From Roseovarius sp. (GTDB lineage: Bacteria; Pseudomonadota; Alphaproteobacteria; Rhodobacterales; Rhodobacteraceae), in assembly GCA_021767845.1 (NCBI GenBank), contig JAASSQ010000184.1, positions 1 through 6,091 of the forward strand: a stretch of DNA of 6,091 bases. Direction: 5' to 3'. This document shows positions 5,098 through 6,091 of the stretch, in pieces (positions within the stretch are counted from its first letter, which is position 1; the number at the start of each line of letters is the position of its first letter). The notes beneath the pieces are model-generated. The model was not told where the DNA came from. It did no database searches and worked only from the letters and a program-made list of their open reading frames with translations. The translations under genes were made by a program, and so were the position numbers.

Positions 5098-6091
5098 TCA
5101 GCCCTCGAACCACCAGCGGCTGCAGGCGCGCGCGCCGTCCATCTGCCAACTGGGGGCAAGGTCCGGCCCGTGCTGGACGTTGCTGCGGCGCGCATAGACG
5201 AAGTTCGGGAACATCGGGATGAGCGTGCCGCCGTCGTTGCGGGCCAGCATCGCCATCTCGCGATACATCTCCGACCGCTTCTCGTTGTCCAGTTCGGCCT
5301 TGGCCTGCAGCAGCAGTTCGTTGAAGCGCTCGTTCTGCCAGCGGCTTTCGTTCCAGGCGGCATCGTCCTTGTAGGCCAGGCTGTACATCACGTCGGGCGT
5401 CGGGCGCGCGCCCCACTGGACGCAGCACCACGGTTCTTTCAACCAGACATCCGAGTAATAGCCGTCGCTCGGCACGCGGTTGACCTTGATGTCGATTCCC
5501 GACTGCTTGGCATGTTCGGCATAGAGCACGCACATGTCCACGGCCCCCGAGAAGACCGAGTCGGCAACCTTGATTTCAACGGACAGCCCCTCGGCGCCCG
5601 CCTTCTTCAGAAGAGCCTTGGCCTCGTCCGGGTCGAATTCGCGCTGCGGGATGTCGTCGGGCCAGTAGGGCATCGCCGGGGAGTGATGGAAATCGTTGCC
5701 CATCGTGGCGGTGCCGAAGGCGATCTTGTCGATGATCTCCTGCCGGTTCATCGACAGCTTGAGCGCGTTGCGCACATCGACATTGTCGAACGGCGCCGTG
5801 TCGCAGAACATCGGCATGGTGATGGCGGCGGCCGACGGCACGTTGTCGATCTGGATGTTCGGATCGCGCTGCAGAAGCGACAGCGTCTTGAGTTCAAGCT
5901 GCGTGATCGCGTCCACGTCGCCCGTGACCAGCGCGGTCTGGCGCGCGTTCGGGTCGTTCAGCACGGTGATCTCGACCGCGTCGAAATAGGCCCCGTCCAG
6001 GTGCCAGTCGTCGTGACGCTCGAACGAATAGCCGACACCGAACTCGGCGTTGGTCATCCGGTAGGGGCCGCAGCCATCGCCCGATTTCCAG
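5098..6091 (-). CDS. ABC transporter substrate-binding protein, family 5 (peptide/opine/nickel type), C-terminal part
   Basis: Periplasmic receptor that captures the substrate and delivers it to the permeases. About 331 residues are present; the N-terminus with its signal peptide lies beyond the right edge (these proteins usually have 500-550 residues). The frame is open to the edge, reading WKSGDGCGPYRMTNAEFG upstream of the first internal Met, with the GPY motif typical of the family. Other hallmarks are the variable-domain stretch ALVTGDVDAITQLELKTL, the conserved CDTAPFDNVDVRNALKLSMN with NRQEIIDKI just after, EFDPDEAKALLKKAGAEG, and late WGARPTPDVMYSLAY and GTLIPMFPNFVYAR. The C-terminal lobe is complete and ends at TGA (5098-5100). 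The fragment has seven cysteines, including an adjacent pair (WCCVQWG), which is rather many for a periplasmic protein. As first gene visible in the operon it is followed by a hairpin that probably boosts its output. Substrate unknown. Confidence 0.96.
   Translation of the reverse strand, partial: WKSGDGCGPYRMTNAEFGVGYSFERHDDWHLDGAYFDAVEITVLNDPNARQTALVTGDVDAITQLELKTLSLLQRDPNIQIDNVPSAAAITMPMFCDTAPFDNVDVRNALKLSMNRQEIIDKIAFGTATMGNDFHHSPAMPYWPDDIPQREFDPDEAKALLKKAGAEGLSVEIKVADSVFSGAVDMCVLYAEHAKQSGIDIKVNRVPSDGYYSDVWLKEPWCCVQWGARPTPDVMYSLAYKDDAAWNESRWQNERFNELLLQAKAELDNEKRSEMYREMAMLARNDGGTLIPMFPNFVYARRSNVQHGPDLAPSWQMDGARACSRWWFEG

Noticed and set aside
4052..5533. ORFs 4052-4684, 4985-5533 and 5049-5363 on minus and 4700-4954, 4968-5222 and 5696-5989 on plus
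   Set aside because: They are compositional shadows of the DppB-type and binding-protein genes or short run-ons into the spacer; none shows a start signal or known motif.
1..6091. Mobile element, tRNA, riboswitch or defence system
   Set aside because: No transposase or integrase, no long terminal repeats, no tRNA cloverleaf, no recognisable riboswitch and no defence domains were seen; the window is a housekeeping gene end plus a transporter operon.

Overview
The window looks like chromosomal DNA of a GC-rich alphaproteobacterium, most likely a Rhodobacterales-type organism. The basis is high GC content with strong third-position bias, a CarB C-terminus carrying an extra loop of about 20 residues before the SVKEAV block relative to E. 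coli CarB (as I recall, typical of alphaproteobacterial CarB), and a transporter cassette of the kind common in that group. The assignment to an order is inference; no rRNA or other marker is present.

Layout: bases 1-711 (+) are the last 236 codons of carB, the large subunit of carbamoyl-phosphate synthetase. Bases 712-933 are non-coding and locally AT-rich. They hold a hairpin just after carB and a cluster of TTGCGC-type boxes, three of them at an exact 18-bp period. At 934-1053 (+) a very small ORF with one transmembrane segment begins at a TTG placed 5 bases after a perfect AGGAGG. A strong hairpin at 1112-1142, with a T tract on both sides, separates this rightward unit from everything that follows on the minus strand.

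Bases 1162-6091 are a minus-strand ABC importer operon of the peptide/opine/nickel (Dpp/Opp) type. It is transcribed from right to left: solute-binding protein (partial, running off the right edge), DppB-type permease, DppC-type permease with an unusual hydrophobic N-terminal extension, and a single polypeptide carrying both ATPase domains. The two permease genes and the ATPase gene are separated by 6-15 bases, each with a clear ribosome binding site. A gap of about 200 bases with a GC-rich hairpin lies between the binding protein gene and the first permease gene, as expected where the binding protein is made in excess of the membrane components. Together the four proteins would form a complete periplasmic-binding-protein-dependent importer; the substrate cannot be read from the sequence.

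Nothing here is a clear new multi-gene system. The least explained parts are the 39-residue membrane ORF with the phased TTGCGC boxes upstream, and the extra three-helix N-terminus of the second permease.
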